Below the pieces are notes generated by a model. That model was given only the letters and a program-made list of their open reading frames with translations. It was not told the origin of the DNA and searched no databases. A stretch of DNA of 64,000 nt. It comes from Metabacillus halosaccharovorans (GTDB lineage Bacteria > Bacillota > Bacilli > Bacillales > Bacillaceae). Positions 46,869 through 54,970 of this stretch are shown here, piece by piece. Positions within the stretch are counted from its first letter, which is position 1. The number at the start of each line of letters is the position of its first letter. The stretch spans positions 2,028,001 to 2,092,000 of the forward strand of contig NZ_KV917371.1 in the NCBI RefSeq assembly GCF_002019635.1. The letters are read 5' to 3'. Both the position numbers and the translations under genes were made by a program.

Positions 46869-48335
46869 TTGGAAAAAGTGCTTCAACACTCAGACATTGA
46901 GTATACAATGGCAGGAATGAAGCAGTTATTTTCTTCATCCTCTGATATCACCATTAAAACAATGGAAAAAGGTGACAGTAAAGAAACGTTTCTATTAGTA
47001 TACTGTGGACCATTAATTGACTCAGTATATCTAGATGAAGTTGTTTTGCCAAAGGTAAATCATTATTTTATAGAGGAAACTTTAGAAAACATAAGCAGTT
47101 TGATTCAGGTACAAAAAAAAGATAAAAAAGGTATAACAAGTGAAGATCTGAGCAATTCTATTTTTTCGGGAAAGCTTATGATGACAACAAACGAAATTAA
47201 TCTAATTTATTTTTATGATATAAGCAAAGTACCAACAAGGTCGCCTGATGAATCAGTAACAGAGGTTTCAGTGAGAGGACCAAAAGATGGATTTGTTGAA
47301 GAACTTAATGTAAATCTTGGACTAGTAAGGAAACGGTTAAAAACCTCTTCTTTTATTGTAGAAGAATATATAGTTGGCACGCGGTCACAAACAAAGGTAG
47401 CGCTTCTCTATATAAAAGACATAATAAATATAGAGCTATTAAAGAATATTAAAGAGAAGTTAAACAAAATAGAAACTGATGTTTTGACAGGCAGTTCACA
47501 AATGGAAGAGTTAATTGTTGATAAACAAGTTTTCTCTCTGTTCCCTTTGGTAAATCACACAGGAAGACCTGATTTTGTTGTAGATTCGCTAAATCAAGGG
47601 AGGTTTTCTCTATTAGTGGATGGAGCTCCAACAGCCTTAATTGCACCTGCAAACCTGGCCTTTTTAATAAAAACATCTGAAGATCAGCATACAAGCTTTA
47701 TTTTTGCATCTGTGGAAAGATTGCTCCGCGTAATAGGCTTATTTATTACCGTTTTTTTACCCGGATTATTTACAGCGTTAACCACACATAATGTAGGTCA
47801 GCTGCCACTGCCACTATTGGCAACCATATCGGTTTCAAGAATAGGATTACCCTTTACATCATTTATTGAAGTTATCCTTATGCTTGTGATGTTTGAGTTA
47901 TTTAAAGAAGCGGGTGCCCGTCTTCCAAAGGGAGTAGGGCAAACAGTGGCTGTTTTGGGAGGGTTAATTATAGGGGATGCGGCCATTCGAGGAGGTATTA
48001 CATCTCCGACAATGCTCGTTGTAATAGGAGTGACGGCAATTTCGGGTTTTACTTTAGTCAATCAATCGTTATCTGGAAATCTTTTTGTTGTTCGTTTATA
48101 TATTGTGGTGTTAAGTTTTTTTGCAGGTATATTCGGATTTATTATTGGTTTTATCTCGATTATCATGTATTTGTCAACAATCAGATCGTTCGGCTACCCG
48201 TATTTATCCTATTATCAAGATCTCACATGGAAAAACTTATTTTCAATCTTTGTGAAACTACCAGAGGTAATAAAGGATAAGCGGGCCCCGGAATTGGACA
48301 CAAATGATTCGACAAGACAAGGTGACAGGCAATGA
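46869..48335 (+). CDS. Spore germination receptor, A-type (GerAA-like) subunit
   Basis: GerA family protein of 488 residues: an N-terminal soluble domain of about 260 residues with TGSSQMEELI, FPLVNHTGRPDFVVDSLNQGRFSLLVDG (in parts, about residues 218-254) and SFIFASVERLLRV, then four to five membrane segments and a short tail. The blocks VDGAPTALIAP and LPKGVGQTVAVLGGLIIGDAAI are typical for the family. The start is TTG 46869, nine bases after GGAGG. It overlaps gerAC by four bases. The subunit forms ion-channel-like oligomers in recent models. Confidence 0.9.
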   Translation: MEKVLQHSDIEYTMAGMKQLFSSSSDITIKTMEKGDSKETFLLVYCGPLIDSVYLDEVVLPKVNHYFIEETLENISSLIQVQKKDKKGITSEDLSNSIFSGKLMMTTNEINLIYFYDISKVPTRSPDESVTEVSVRGPKDGFVEELNVNLGLVRKRLKTSSFIVEEYIVGTRSQTKVALLYIKDIINIELLKNIKEKLNKIETDVLTGSSQMEELIVDKQVFSLFPLVNHTGRPDFVVDSLNQGRFSLLVDGAPTALIAPANLAFLIKTSEDQHTSFIFASVERLLRVIGLFITVFLPGLFTALTTHNVGQLPLPLLATISVSRIGLPFTSFIEVILMLVMFELFKEAGARLPKGVGQTVAVLGGLIIGDAAIRGGITSPTMLVVIGVTAISGFTLVNQSLSGNLFVVRLYIVVLSFFAGIFGFIIGFISIIMYLSTIRSFGYPYLSYYQDLTWKNLFSIFVKLPEVIKDKRAPELDTNDSTRQGDRQ

Positions 48336-49489
48336 AGAAGATAAGAGCATTATTTTTGGTTAGTTTGTTAGCAGTATTAACAAGTTGTCATAATGTAAAA
48401 GAAATACATAATCAAGCCTATGCAGTAGGGATGGGGGTTGACTATGTAGAGGGTGAATATCATGTAATCATACAGTTTTTAGATTTTAGTAATGTAGCAA
48501 AAACGGACCAACAAAAAAGTGCAGAACCGGTTCCAGTGTGGATGTCGAAGGGGAAAGGAAGAACAATAGAAACAGCATTAAGTGATATATTCAATACGAT
48601 TCAAATGAGAGTGAATTTTGAACAATTAAATTTGGTCTTGTTTGGAGAGAACATGATCGCCTCGACAGAGCAACTTGAAGAGGCTTTTAATACATTTACT
48701 TCAAGCTTTACCGTTCGTTTAACAGCCTGGAGTTATATAACAAAGGAAAAACTAGAAGATGTTTTTACGTCATCAATAATTTTTGATTTTCCTTTTTCAT
48801 ATTCAAGGCTAAACCAACCGGATGAAGGCAGTAAACAAAGTGCAACCGTTCAAGCTATCTCACTAAGAGAATTTGTGATGCAATTAAACGAGAAAACGAA
48901 AACAACGGTTGTTCCTTCAATCAAATTGAATAAAGATCTAATGATGAAGGAAAAGACAAAAGAACCAGCGGCAGTAATCGATGGTGCACATCTTTTTAAG
49001 GACAAAACATATAAGGGATGGCTTTCAATACAAGAATTAACAGGATTTATTTGGACGAACAACAAATCAGAAAGATCTATTACTGAATTTGAGCCGGAAA
49101 AGGGGAAGATTCTAGCTTTGGAGTTGCTGGAACCCAATTTGAAGCTGATACCAGAAAAGGCAAATGGAAGTTACAATATTGAGGTCGATTTAACGGCATT
49201 AATAAAAGAAAGTGTCGACCAACATGTTACCCAAAATAATATAAAGAAAGAAATCGAAAACCTTATTAAAGAAGAAGTAGAAAAAACGTATAAAACAGCT
49301 AAAAAGTTAGGTGCAGATATTTTTCAACTAGAGGATCATGCATATCGATATCACTTGAAAGATTGGAGAAAATATAAAGAAGAACAAAAAAACATAAACC
49401 TCTCCGAAGTGACTGTAAATGTCCAAACATTATACAGCATTGATAAATACAAAAGTATAAAAAATGATGCCAACACAAAGAGAGAATAA
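48332..49489 (+). CDS. Spore germination receptor, C-type (GerAC-like) lipoprotein
   Basis: Lipoprotein of 385 residues with signal peptide and lipobox LTSC (Cys19). Family pieces: NQAYAVGMGVDYVEGEYHVIIQFLDFSNVAK (in parts, about residues 28-58), KGKGRTIETALSDI and the acidic C-terminal region with KKLGADIFQLEDHAYRYHLKDW. It starts in the ATGA overlap with the A-type gene and ends the operon. Outer face of the spore inner membrane is the expected site. No clear sigma-G promoter was found for the operon. Confidence 0.88.
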   Translation: MKKIRALFLVSLLAVLTSCHNVKEIHNQAYAVGMGVDYVEGEYHVIIQFLDFSNVAKTDQQKSAEPVPVWMSKGKGRTIETALSDIFNTIQMRVNFEQLNLVLFGENMIASTEQLEEAFNTFTSSFTVRLTAWSYITKEKLEDVFTSSIIFDFPFSYSRLNQPDEGSKQSATVQAISLREFVMQLNEKTKTTVVPSIKLNKDLMMKEKTKEPAAVIDGAHLFKDKTYKGWLSIQELTGFIWTNNKSERSITEFEPEKGKILALELLEPNLKLIPEKANGSYNIEVDLTALIKESVDQHVTQNNIKKEIENLIKEEVEKTYKTAKKLGADIFQLEDHAYRYHLKDWRKYKEEQKNINLSEVTVNVQTLYSIDKYKSIKNDANTKRE

Positions 49490-49574
49490 AATTGAGTGAT
49501 TGTAACCTAATAACATGCAGAAAAAAACTCCATATGGTACACTAAGCTCAAAAGATGCAGTGAGGAGTTTTTAC

Positions 49575-49898
49575 ATGCAAGTAACATTCTCAAAAGAAGC
49601 GATAGAACAGTTAACACCAAAATTACATGACAATAAAGACAGGTTATTAAAATTAAAATACGATACAGATGGTTGCGGGTGTGTAATGAGCGGAGTAACA
49701 GCGATGTGGCTAGTGGAGAAAGAGGACCAAGGAGATGTAAAGCTTGATACAAATCTCGTACCTCTATTAGTAGAAAAAACCAAAATGGTCTTTTTAGATG
49801 AACAACTAACCATTTCTTATAATGAAACAGCCAACAGCTTCATGTTAAAAAGTCCTTCACAAATTCTAAATCCACGAATGAGTTTACTTGTAAAGTGA
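49575..49898 (+). CDS. yqkB: YqkB-like HesB/IscA-fold protein
   Basis: A 107-residue protein of the iron-sulfur biosynthesis (HesB/IscA/SufA) fold: MQVTFSKEAIEQLTPKL at the start and DGCGCVMSG around residues 33-41. The C-terminal CGC pair of true IscA is missing, so iron-sulfur cluster carriage is not certain; the family in Bacillus (YqkB, YneR type) is uncharacterised. GAGGAG precedes ATG 49575; the frame runs up to 49515 but the extra residues do not fit. It is followed after 12 bases by yqkC. Confidence 0.82.
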   Translation: MQVTFSKEAIEQLTPKLHDNKDRLLKLKYDTDGCGCVMSGVTAMWLVEKEDQGDVKLDTNLVPLLVEKTKMVFLDEQLTISYNETANSFMLKSPSQILNPRMSLLVK

Positions 49899-49910
49899 GG
49901 GATTGAATAA

Positions 49911-50153
49911 ATGAAGGATCGATTAAAGGCGATAAAAAATGTAGCATTAAACAAAACATGGGTGTCATTTTTACATGAAAACCACCCGTATAGTCTTCTC
50001 CATTGGTCAATAGGCGGAGTTCAAGATGAAACAAAGGATGTATGGTTGCTTCAAGATGAAATGTCGTTTGAAGCACAAGAATTTCCGACAATTGATGAAG
50101 CTATTCAATGGATGGAAAAAAACATGGAAAATATTTCGGATGTTTTAGGTTAA
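49911..50153 (+). CDS. yqkC: YqkC-like small protein
   Basis: A soluble 80-residue protein with two conserved-looking patches, [20 protein letters not shown] (about residues 17-36) and [19 protein letters not shown] near the C-terminus. Length and place between yqkB and yqkD match YqkC of B. subtilis. No function is known and no motif was identified. It forms a two-gene unit with yqkB that ends in a terminator shared with yqkD. Confidence 0.78.
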   Translation: MKDRLKAIKNVALNKTWVSFLHENHPYSLLHWSIGGVQDETKDVWLLQDEMSFEAQEFPTIDEAIQWMEKNMENISDVLG

Positions 50154-50154
50154 A

Positions 50155-50199
50155 TAGAGGATGGCTCAAGAGTAATACTTTTGAGTCATCCTCTGTTTT
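50155..50199. terminator. Convergent terminator between yqkC and yqkD
   Basis: AGAGGATGGCTCAA pairs with TTGAGTCATCCTCT (one mismatch), followed by GTTTTCTTC. Its right arm lies in the last codons of yqkD. Confidence 0.78.
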
Positions 50200-51109
50200 C
50201 TTCTGTTACGCCTATTTCTATAAAAAATTCATCAATGACCTTAGAGTATTCCTCGCGGTTTTCTGCATATGACATGGCGTGAGAGCCTTTTTCAGCTATA
50301 AATAGTTTCTTGGCACCTTTCTTTTTCTCATAAAGTAATTTTGACATGTCTGAAGGTATGTAATCATCATCTTTACTGTGTATAAAAAGGATAGGGCTTT
50401 TGACGTTTGGAACAGCTTGTAGGGGTGAGACTCCTTTAATGGAGTAACGGTCGCGCAGCTGAACAAACGGCTTTGCAATTGGCATAACTAAAACACTAGG
50501 TATGTTAAATTCAACTTTAAGTCGATATAATAGTTGCGCCTCGAGTTCGGAAAAAGGGCAGTCTGCGATATAGAAGTCTGCACCGTCTTCAACCATTCCA
50601 GCATAAAGAAGTGTTGTAACAGCTCCCATAGATTCACCGTGAACACCTAAAACAATGGTGTCTCCAACCTCTTTTTTTAACCAATGAACAACCGATTGAA
50701 GATCAAATTTTTCATAATGGCCGTAGCTGGTTGTTTTTCCGCCACTTTCACCATGTCTGCGATGGTCATAAATGAGAACATTCCAACCTTTTTGAAGGAA
50801 TAAATTCATGTATTTGACAGAGTTCAGCCGATTTACGGTGACACCATGACAAATAATCATATATTTGTTCGTAACATGGGGTTCAAAAACAGAACCTTTA
50901 ATTGAATAACCAAATTGAGATTCAATCGAGAAATCTCTTCTATCAAGAGAGTCATAATCTTGTTGGTTAAAAAGACCAAACTTACTATCACGATCAATAA
51001 TGTCCTTATTATCCTTCTTTTTGATAAACATCAGTTTATTTGTGAAGAAAAAGCCGACAATTAATATGTAGGATAGAAGAATAAGGAGTGGAATAAAAGC
51101 TTTTTTCAC
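50186..51109 (-). CDS. yqkD: Membrane-anchored alpha/beta hydrolase, YqkD-like
   Basis: A 307-residue protein with one N-terminal membrane helix (about residues 5-24, IPLLILLSYILIVGFFF) and an extracellular-facing alpha/beta hydrolase domain. The oxyanion/His-Gly region is ICHGVTVNRLNS, the nucleophile elbow is GVHGESMG (Ser near 168), Asp lies in HSKDDDYIP and His in KGSHAMSY. Translation starts at GTG 51109: AAGGAGGTAGCCAA precedes it, and the frame further upstream adds residues without a signal. The substrate is unknown; YqkD in B. subtilis is the positional match. Confidence 0.85.
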   Translation of the reverse strand: MKKAFIPLLILLSYILIVGFFFTNKLMFIKKKDNKDIIDRDSKFGLFNQQDYDSLDRRDFSIESQFGYSIKGSVFEPHVTNKYMIICHGVTVNRLNSVKYMNLFLQKGWNVLIYDHRRHGESGGKTTSYGHYEKFDLQSVVHWLKKEVGDTIVLGVHGESMGAVTTLLYAGMVEDGADFYIADCPFSELEAQLLYRLKVEFNIPSVLVMPIAKPFVQLRDRYSIKGVSPLQAVPNVKSPILFIHSKDDDYIPSDMSKLLYEKKKGAKKLFIAEKGSHAMSYAENREEYSKVIDEFFIEIGVTEENRG

Positions 51110-51227
51110 TTGGCTACCTCCTTGAATAAGCATTACCTTTATTGTACATGAACGATGAGGTGACATCCAAGTAAGACATCAAATATCCACATTAGAAAAG
51201 CACGATTTTACTTAATAGGAATAGAAT

Positions 51228-51254
51228 AAGAAAAGACAAGCAAGGTTGCCTGTC
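51228..51254 (-). terminator. Terminator of the small minus-strand ORF at 51.3 kb
   Basis: On the minus strand GACAGGCAA pairs with TTGCTTGTC (one G-U) around CC and is followed by TTTTCTTATT, eight bases after the ORF stop. Confidence 0.6.
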
Positions 51255-51261
51255 CTCTTAA

Positions 51262-51381
51262 TTATTGGGGAGAATTTTGTCTTTTTGTTGGGTGAATCGC
51301 TTTTTCCATTTCCTCGGCTGCCATCTTATTATTGGTTGTGTCAGCATTCGGCTTCCCTTTTTGACCACGCTGTTTTGCCAT
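51262..51381 (-). CDS. Small basic hydrophilic protein of unknown function
   Basis: A 39-codon ORF: MAKQRGQKGKPNADTTNNKM, then AAEEMEKAIHPTKRQNSPQ. It has no hydrophobic stretch and is rich in Lys, Gln, Asn and Ala. AAAGGAGAG is well placed before the ATG and a terminator follows, so it looks like a real single gene between yqkD and yqkE. The composition recalls minor small acid-soluble spore proteins and similar short Bacillus proteins, but I cannot assign it to one. The rest of the 51110-51524 gap holds only the flanking promoters. Confidence 0.6.
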   Translation of the reverse strand: MAKQRGQKGKPNADTTNNKMAAEEMEKAIHPTKRQNSPQ

Positions 51382-51524
51382 TGAAATCTCTCCTTTCTCC
51401 CTCTTAAAATGTCATATTGCATCGGAAATTATACAAATGACGAACACAAGAAAATATACTTGAATATCCATGAATATATTTACTATAATTTGATAAAGAC
51501 AGTCGGTAAGAGGAGGCACCTAAG

Positions 51525-51758
51525 ATGAAAAAATCAAAGAAAAGCAAGGACGATCAAGCAGTCTCATTATCAGATCACTTAAACAGTGATTTATTAGAGC
51601 AGCTAAAGTCTGTTAAAAAGAATTTAACAAAGGAGCAAGAAGAGAAAGAGGCGGCTCTTGAACAGCAAAGAATAGCAGAGAGAAAACAACGAGAAAAAAA
51701 TAAAAGCTTTGAAGAGCTCTTAAACGAAAGTTCTTTAACTTGGAAGGATTTTAAATAG
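51525..51758 (+). CDS. yqkE: YqkE-like small coiled-coil protein
   Basis: A 77-residue protein that is highly charged and helical: KKSKKSKDDQAVSLSDHLN at the start, a coiled-coil-like centre (residues about 22-60, LEQLKSVKKNLTKEQEEKEA in part) and the ending FEELLNESSLTWKDFK. This matches YqkE (DUF3886 family) of B. subtilis in size and place. Its function is unknown. AGAGGAGGCACC precedes the ATG. A terminator shared with yqkF follows 10 bases after the stop. Confidence 0.82.
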   Translation: MKKSKKSKDDQAVSLSDHLNSDLLEQLKSVKKNLTKEQEEKEAALEQQRIAERKQREKNKSFEELLNESSLTWKDFK

Positions 51759-51767
51759 ACCCTAATA

Positions 51768-51795
51768 AAGCGGAGCATAATGCTCCGCTTTTATA
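51768..51795. terminator. Convergent terminator between yqkE and yqkF
   Basis: AAAGCGGAGCA pairs perfectly with TGCTCCGCTTT around TA, with T-rich sequence downstream. Confidence 0.88.
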
Positions 51796-51805
51796 TGAAT
51801 AAATT

Positions 51806-52714
51806 CTAACGATGTTGCTCATATTTTTCACATTTAGTAAGATCTTGAAGCTGACGATAAACTTGAGGAGATAGTCTTTCTGCAGATCCGGCATTCACAT
51901 TTTCTATTAATTGTTGTACCTTACTAGCCCCGGGAATAACTGCGCCTACTACCTCATCAAATAAGCAATATTGTAGGGCTAACCCGGTCATTGAATGGGT
52001 TGAATCAACAGTCTCGAGTTGAGATAAAACCTGTATAAGTTCTTCATTTGAATAGGATAAGTAACTTTCTGATTTCAGTTTTTCTTCAAGGGGCTTTTCG
52101 GTTAGAAGACCTTTTGCCAGAGGACCACGTGCAATCACACTGACATTATGTTCTTTTAAGAGCGGAAACCATTCCTCAGGTCTGCGGTCTAACAAGCTAT
52201 ATTGCATCATGATAGAAACAATATTGGACTTTTTTAAGTATTCTTTAATGACATTCGGACGAATAGAAGAAATGCCATAGTACCGAATTACACCTTCTTG
52301 TTTTAATTCCTCAAAGGCTTCGATTGTTTCATCAATATGATCTTCAATCATCCCGCCATGTAGTTGATAGAGATCGATATAGTCTGTTTGAAGACGGTGC
52401 AGACTGCTTTTGACTGCTTGTTTAATATAGGCTTTTGAAGGATCCCACGTCCATCCGGATCGATCCTCTTTCCAACGGTTACCAACTTTTGTTGCTAAAA
52501 TGATGTCATGCCTACGATTTTTAATGGCTTTACCGACAAGCTCCTCGTTCACGCCTGCATCATATAAATCTGCTGTATCGAAATAGTTAATACCCAAGTC
52601 AATCGCTTGGTCAATAAGTGAATGTGCATGCTGTTCTTCGGTACCAAGTGACATGCAGCCAAGTCCGACTTCACTAACAAATAAATCTGAATGTCCGAGT
52701 TGTCTTTTTTGCAA
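51806..52714 (-). CDS. yqkF: Aldo/keto reductase YqkF
   Basis: NADPH-dependent carbonyl reductase, TIM-barrel fold, 302 residues. The catalytic tetrad is FDTADLYDAG (Asp and Tyr near residues 47-52), Lys in ILATKVGNRW and His in YQLHGG. The signature LGCMSLGTE and the block YYGISSIRPNVI are typical of the YqkF branch. The start is TTG 52714 because AAGGAG is eight bases upstream; the longer frame would begin inside that site. The substrate is unknown. It faces yqkE and follows mciZ on the same strand. Confidence 0.9.
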   Translation of the reverse strand: MQKRQLGHSDLFVSEVGLGCMSLGTEEQHAHSLIDQAIDLGINYFDTADLYDAGVNEELVGKAIKNRRHDIILATKVGNRWKEDRSGWTWDPSKAYIKQAVKSSLHRLQTDYIDLYQLHGGMIEDHIDETIEAFEELKQEGVIRYYGISSIRPNVIKEYLKKSNIVSIMMQYSLLDRRPEEWFPLLKEHNVSVIARGPLAKGLLTEKPLEEKLKSESYLSYSNEELIQVLSQLETVDSTHSMTGLALQYCLFDEVVGAVIPGASKVQQLIENVNAGSAERLSPQVYRQLQDLTKCEKYEQHR

Positions 52715-52802
52715 AAATACCACTCCTTAAATTTGAGTATTCTTATCATCGAGAGTAGTATAAAGCTAACCAAAGGTCAACTGATAGGTATTTAAGGCAT
52801 GC

Positions 52803-52976
52803 TTACTTATGGTTTTTAAGATGGAAAGGTGAAGTGTTTTTCAAAGTTGCCTTGTTTTCATCATTGATCCATTCATAGACAGTTCCGTACAAATAGCTAT
52901 ATTCTTTTAATTTTGTACGAATTTCCCACGCCTTTCCAACTAGAATTATCCCTTTATCCAATCGATAGATTTTCAT
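52803..52976 (-). CDS. mciZ: MciZ, mother-cell inhibitor of FtsZ, with extended C-terminus
   Basis: Peptide that in B. subtilis caps FtsZ filaments and blocks Z-ring formation in the mother cell during sporulation. The core MKIYRLDKGIILVGKAWEIR, then TKLKEYSYLYGTVYEWI, matches the 40-residue MciZ closely, including LVGKAWEIR. It lies next to nudF, as in B. subtilis. The protein here is 57 residues, with about 17 extra residues at the C-terminus that are polar and basic. A sigma-E promoter-like sequence lies just upstream, which agrees with known regulation. The ATG at 52976 is preferred to one four codons earlier. The ribosome site is modest. Confidence 0.85.
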   Translation of the reverse strand: MKIYRLDKGIILVGKAWEIRTKLKEYSYLYGTVYEWINDENKATLKNTSPFHLKNHK

Positions 52977-53011
52977 GCAAGGATCCATTCCCTTCCATTA
53001 AGATATGATAG

Positions 53012-53038
53012 AATGTATGAAGATACGAAAGTTTATAG
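53012..53038 (-). promoter_or_regulatory. Sigma-E-type promoter of mciZ
   Basis: On the minus strand CATACATT (53012-53019) fits the sigma-E -10 consensus CATACAHT exactly, with CTATAAA (53032-53038) 12 bases upstream as a -35-like box. It points toward mciZ. Confidence 0.6.
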
Positions 53039-53053
53039 AACAGGAGTGAGAAA

Positions 53054-53605
53054 ATGGATCATTTAAAAGAAACTACACTAACTTCAAAGGAAATTTTTAA
53101 AGGTAGAATCATTGATTTATATTTAGAGGAAGTTAAGCTACCAAATGGAAATACGAGTACGAGAGAAATTGTAAAACACCCAGGAGCAGTAGCTGTAATC
53201 GCGATAACCCCTGAAAATAAAATCCTAATGGTCGAGCAATACAGAAAACCATTAGGGAGAACGATTGTAGAAATACCTGCCGGAAAGCTGGAAAAAGGTG
53301 AGAAGCCAATCATAACAGCTAAACGGGAACTGGAAGAAGAAACAGGCTATACTTGCGAGGATTTAAAACCACTTATTTCTTTTTATACGTCACCTGGCTT
53401 TGCAGATGAATTAGTTCATTTATTTATTACTGAGAATTTAGAGAAAATGACTGAGGCTGCAGAATTAGATGAAGATGAATTTGTTGAGGTATTGGAGGTA
53501 ACACTAGAGGAAGCTCAAGAAATGATTCAAAACAACAAAATTTATGATGCAAAAACAGCATATGCAGTACAATACTTACTATTAAAGGAAGCTTTAAAAA
53601 AGTAG
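53054..53605 (+). CDS. nudF: ADP-ribose pyrophosphatase (Nudix hydrolase)
   Basis: Hydrolyses ADP-ribose to AMP and ribose 5-phosphate. The Nudix box GX5EX7REUXEEXGU is intact at residues 77-99 (GKLEKGEKP...RELEEETGY), preceded by MVEQYRKPLGRTIVEIPA, the family hallmark for ADPR substrates. Length 183 residues. CAGGAGTGAG precedes the ATG. It lies between mciZ (divergent) and endoQ, as nudF/yqkG does in B. subtilis. Confidence 0.95.
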   Translation: MDHLKETTLTSKEIFKGRIIDLYLEEVKLPNGNTSTREIVKHPGAVAVIAITPENKILMVEQYRKPLGRTIVEIPAGKLEKGEKPIITAKRELEEETGYTCEDLKPLISFYTSPGFADELVHLFITENLEKMTEAAELDEDEFVEVLEVTLEEAQEMIQNNKIYDAKTAYAVQYLLLKEALKK

Positions 53606-53631
53606 TAGACTTAAAAAGGGATGTTACATAA

Positions 53632-54798
53632 ATGAACAGTTATTTTGCTGACTTACATATTCATATTGGACAAACAAGCTCCGGGAAGCCAGTAAAAATT
53701 ACTGCTTCTAGAAACTTAACCTTAGAAAATATTTTGATAGAGGCGAGCGAACATAAAGGGATCGATATGGTAGGTATTATTGATTGTCATGTGCCTGAAA
53801 TCATTGTCACACTTCAACATCTTATCGATTCTGGTGAGTGCATAGAACTAAAAGATGGAGGAATTCGGTTTCAAAATACTACACTTATTTTAGGTAGTGA
53901 GCTTGAAATATACGATAAAACGTGTAAAGGCCCAATTCATGTGTTGGTTTTTATGCCAACTCTTCAAAAAATGAAGGAATTATCATCATGGCTTTCCTCC
54001 CGGCTTACAAATATAACACTTAGCTCTCAGCGGATTTATGAGGACGGGAAAACTCTACAACGTTTTGTGAAACAGAGAGAGGGGCTATTTATTCCGGCAC
54101 ATATTTTCACGCCACATAAGAGTCTATATGGAAGCGGTGTGGTAAGTTCCTTAACTGAAGTGTTGGAAGCAGATTTAATTGATGCGGTTGAGTTAGGTTT
54201 AAGCTCAGATACGAAAATGGCTGATCAAATCACTGAATTACATAAGTACACATATATAACAAATTCAGATGCACATTCTTTACCTAAGATTGGGAGGGAA
54301 TATCAGAAACTTACGATGAAAGAAACGAGTTTCCTTGAGCTGAAAAAGGTCTTGAAAAAGGAAGATGGTTGCAAAATTGAAGCCAATTACGGGTTGAATC
54401 CATACCTCGGAAAGTACTATGATACCACCTGTGAAAAATGTGGTGAAAAGCCGGAAAAACATCTAACGAGATGTTCGAAATGTGGAAGCATAAGATTTAC
54501 GAAAGGAGTGTTCAATCGATTACAGGAGTTAGCAAGTGATGTTGAAAACAAGTGTGATCGTCCTCCATATATCCATCAGGTTCCACTACAATTCATTCCG
54601 GGAATCGGACCCAAAACCCTTGATAAATTAAAGGATCTGTTTGGGACTGAAATGAATATTTTGCATGAAATACCAAAAAACGAGCTTCAAAACGTTGTAA
54701 CAGAAAAAGTGGCAAATTATATTGTGGCAGCTCGGGAAGGTCGATTGCAGGTTACCTCAGGAGGCGGAGGAACGTACGGGAAAGTAACGGGAATGTAA
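53632..54798 (+). CDS. Endonuclease Q-family protein (PHP-like domain, zinc finger, HhH)
   Basis: A 388-residue protein. The N-terminal polymerase-histidinol-phosphatase-like domain has ADLHIHIGQ (residues 5-13), IIDCHVPE and TNSDAHSLPK metal-binding motifs. A four-Cys zinc finger (CEKCGEKPEKHLTRCSKCGS) lies near residues 268-287, and a helix-hairpin-helix (IPGIGPKTLDKLKD) near 323. This layout is that of endonuclease Q, which cuts DNA next to deaminated bases such as uracil and hypoxanthine and at abasic sites. A Bacillus pumilus enzyme has been studied. It probably shares a message with nudF, 26 bases upstream. Confidence 0.85.
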   Translation: MNSYFADLHIHIGQTSSGKPVKITASRNLTLENILIEASEHKGIDMVGIIDCHVPEIIVTLQHLIDSGECIELKDGGIRFQNTTLILGSELEIYDKTCKGPIHVLVFMPTLQKMKELSSWLSSRLTNITLSSQRIYEDGKTLQRFVKQREGLFIPAHIFTPHKSLYGSGVVSSLTEVLEADLIDAVELGLSSDTKMADQITELHKYTYITNSDAHSLPKIGREYQKLTMKETSFLELKKVLKKEDGCKIEANYGLNPYLGKYYDTTCEKCGEKPEKHLTRCSKCGSIRFTKGVFNRLQELASDVENKCDRPPYIHQVPLQFIPGIGPKTLDKLKDLFGTEMNILHEIPKNELQNVVTEKVANYIVAAREGRLQVTSGGGGTYGKVTGM

Positions 54799-54912
54799 AC
54801 AAGCAATAGAGGAGATAGGAGTAAAAAAATAAAATATAATAGATTGAACCTGCCTGTCTCTCCGCCAATATCGTACGAAAATCTATCAACCAAAAGAAAG
54901 CATTTTTTAAGT

Positions 54913-54939
54913 CATAGATTACGTTTCCTCTCATATACT
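54913..54939 (+). promoter_or_regulatory. Possible sigma-E promoter of spoIIM
   Basis: CATAGATT, an 11-base spacer and CATATACT lie 32 bases before the spoIIM start. Both boxes deviate from the sigma-E consensus, but known spoIIM control fits. Confidence 0.4.
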
Positions 54940-54970
54940 CTAGTAAGTGAAGGACGGGAGGAAATAATTT

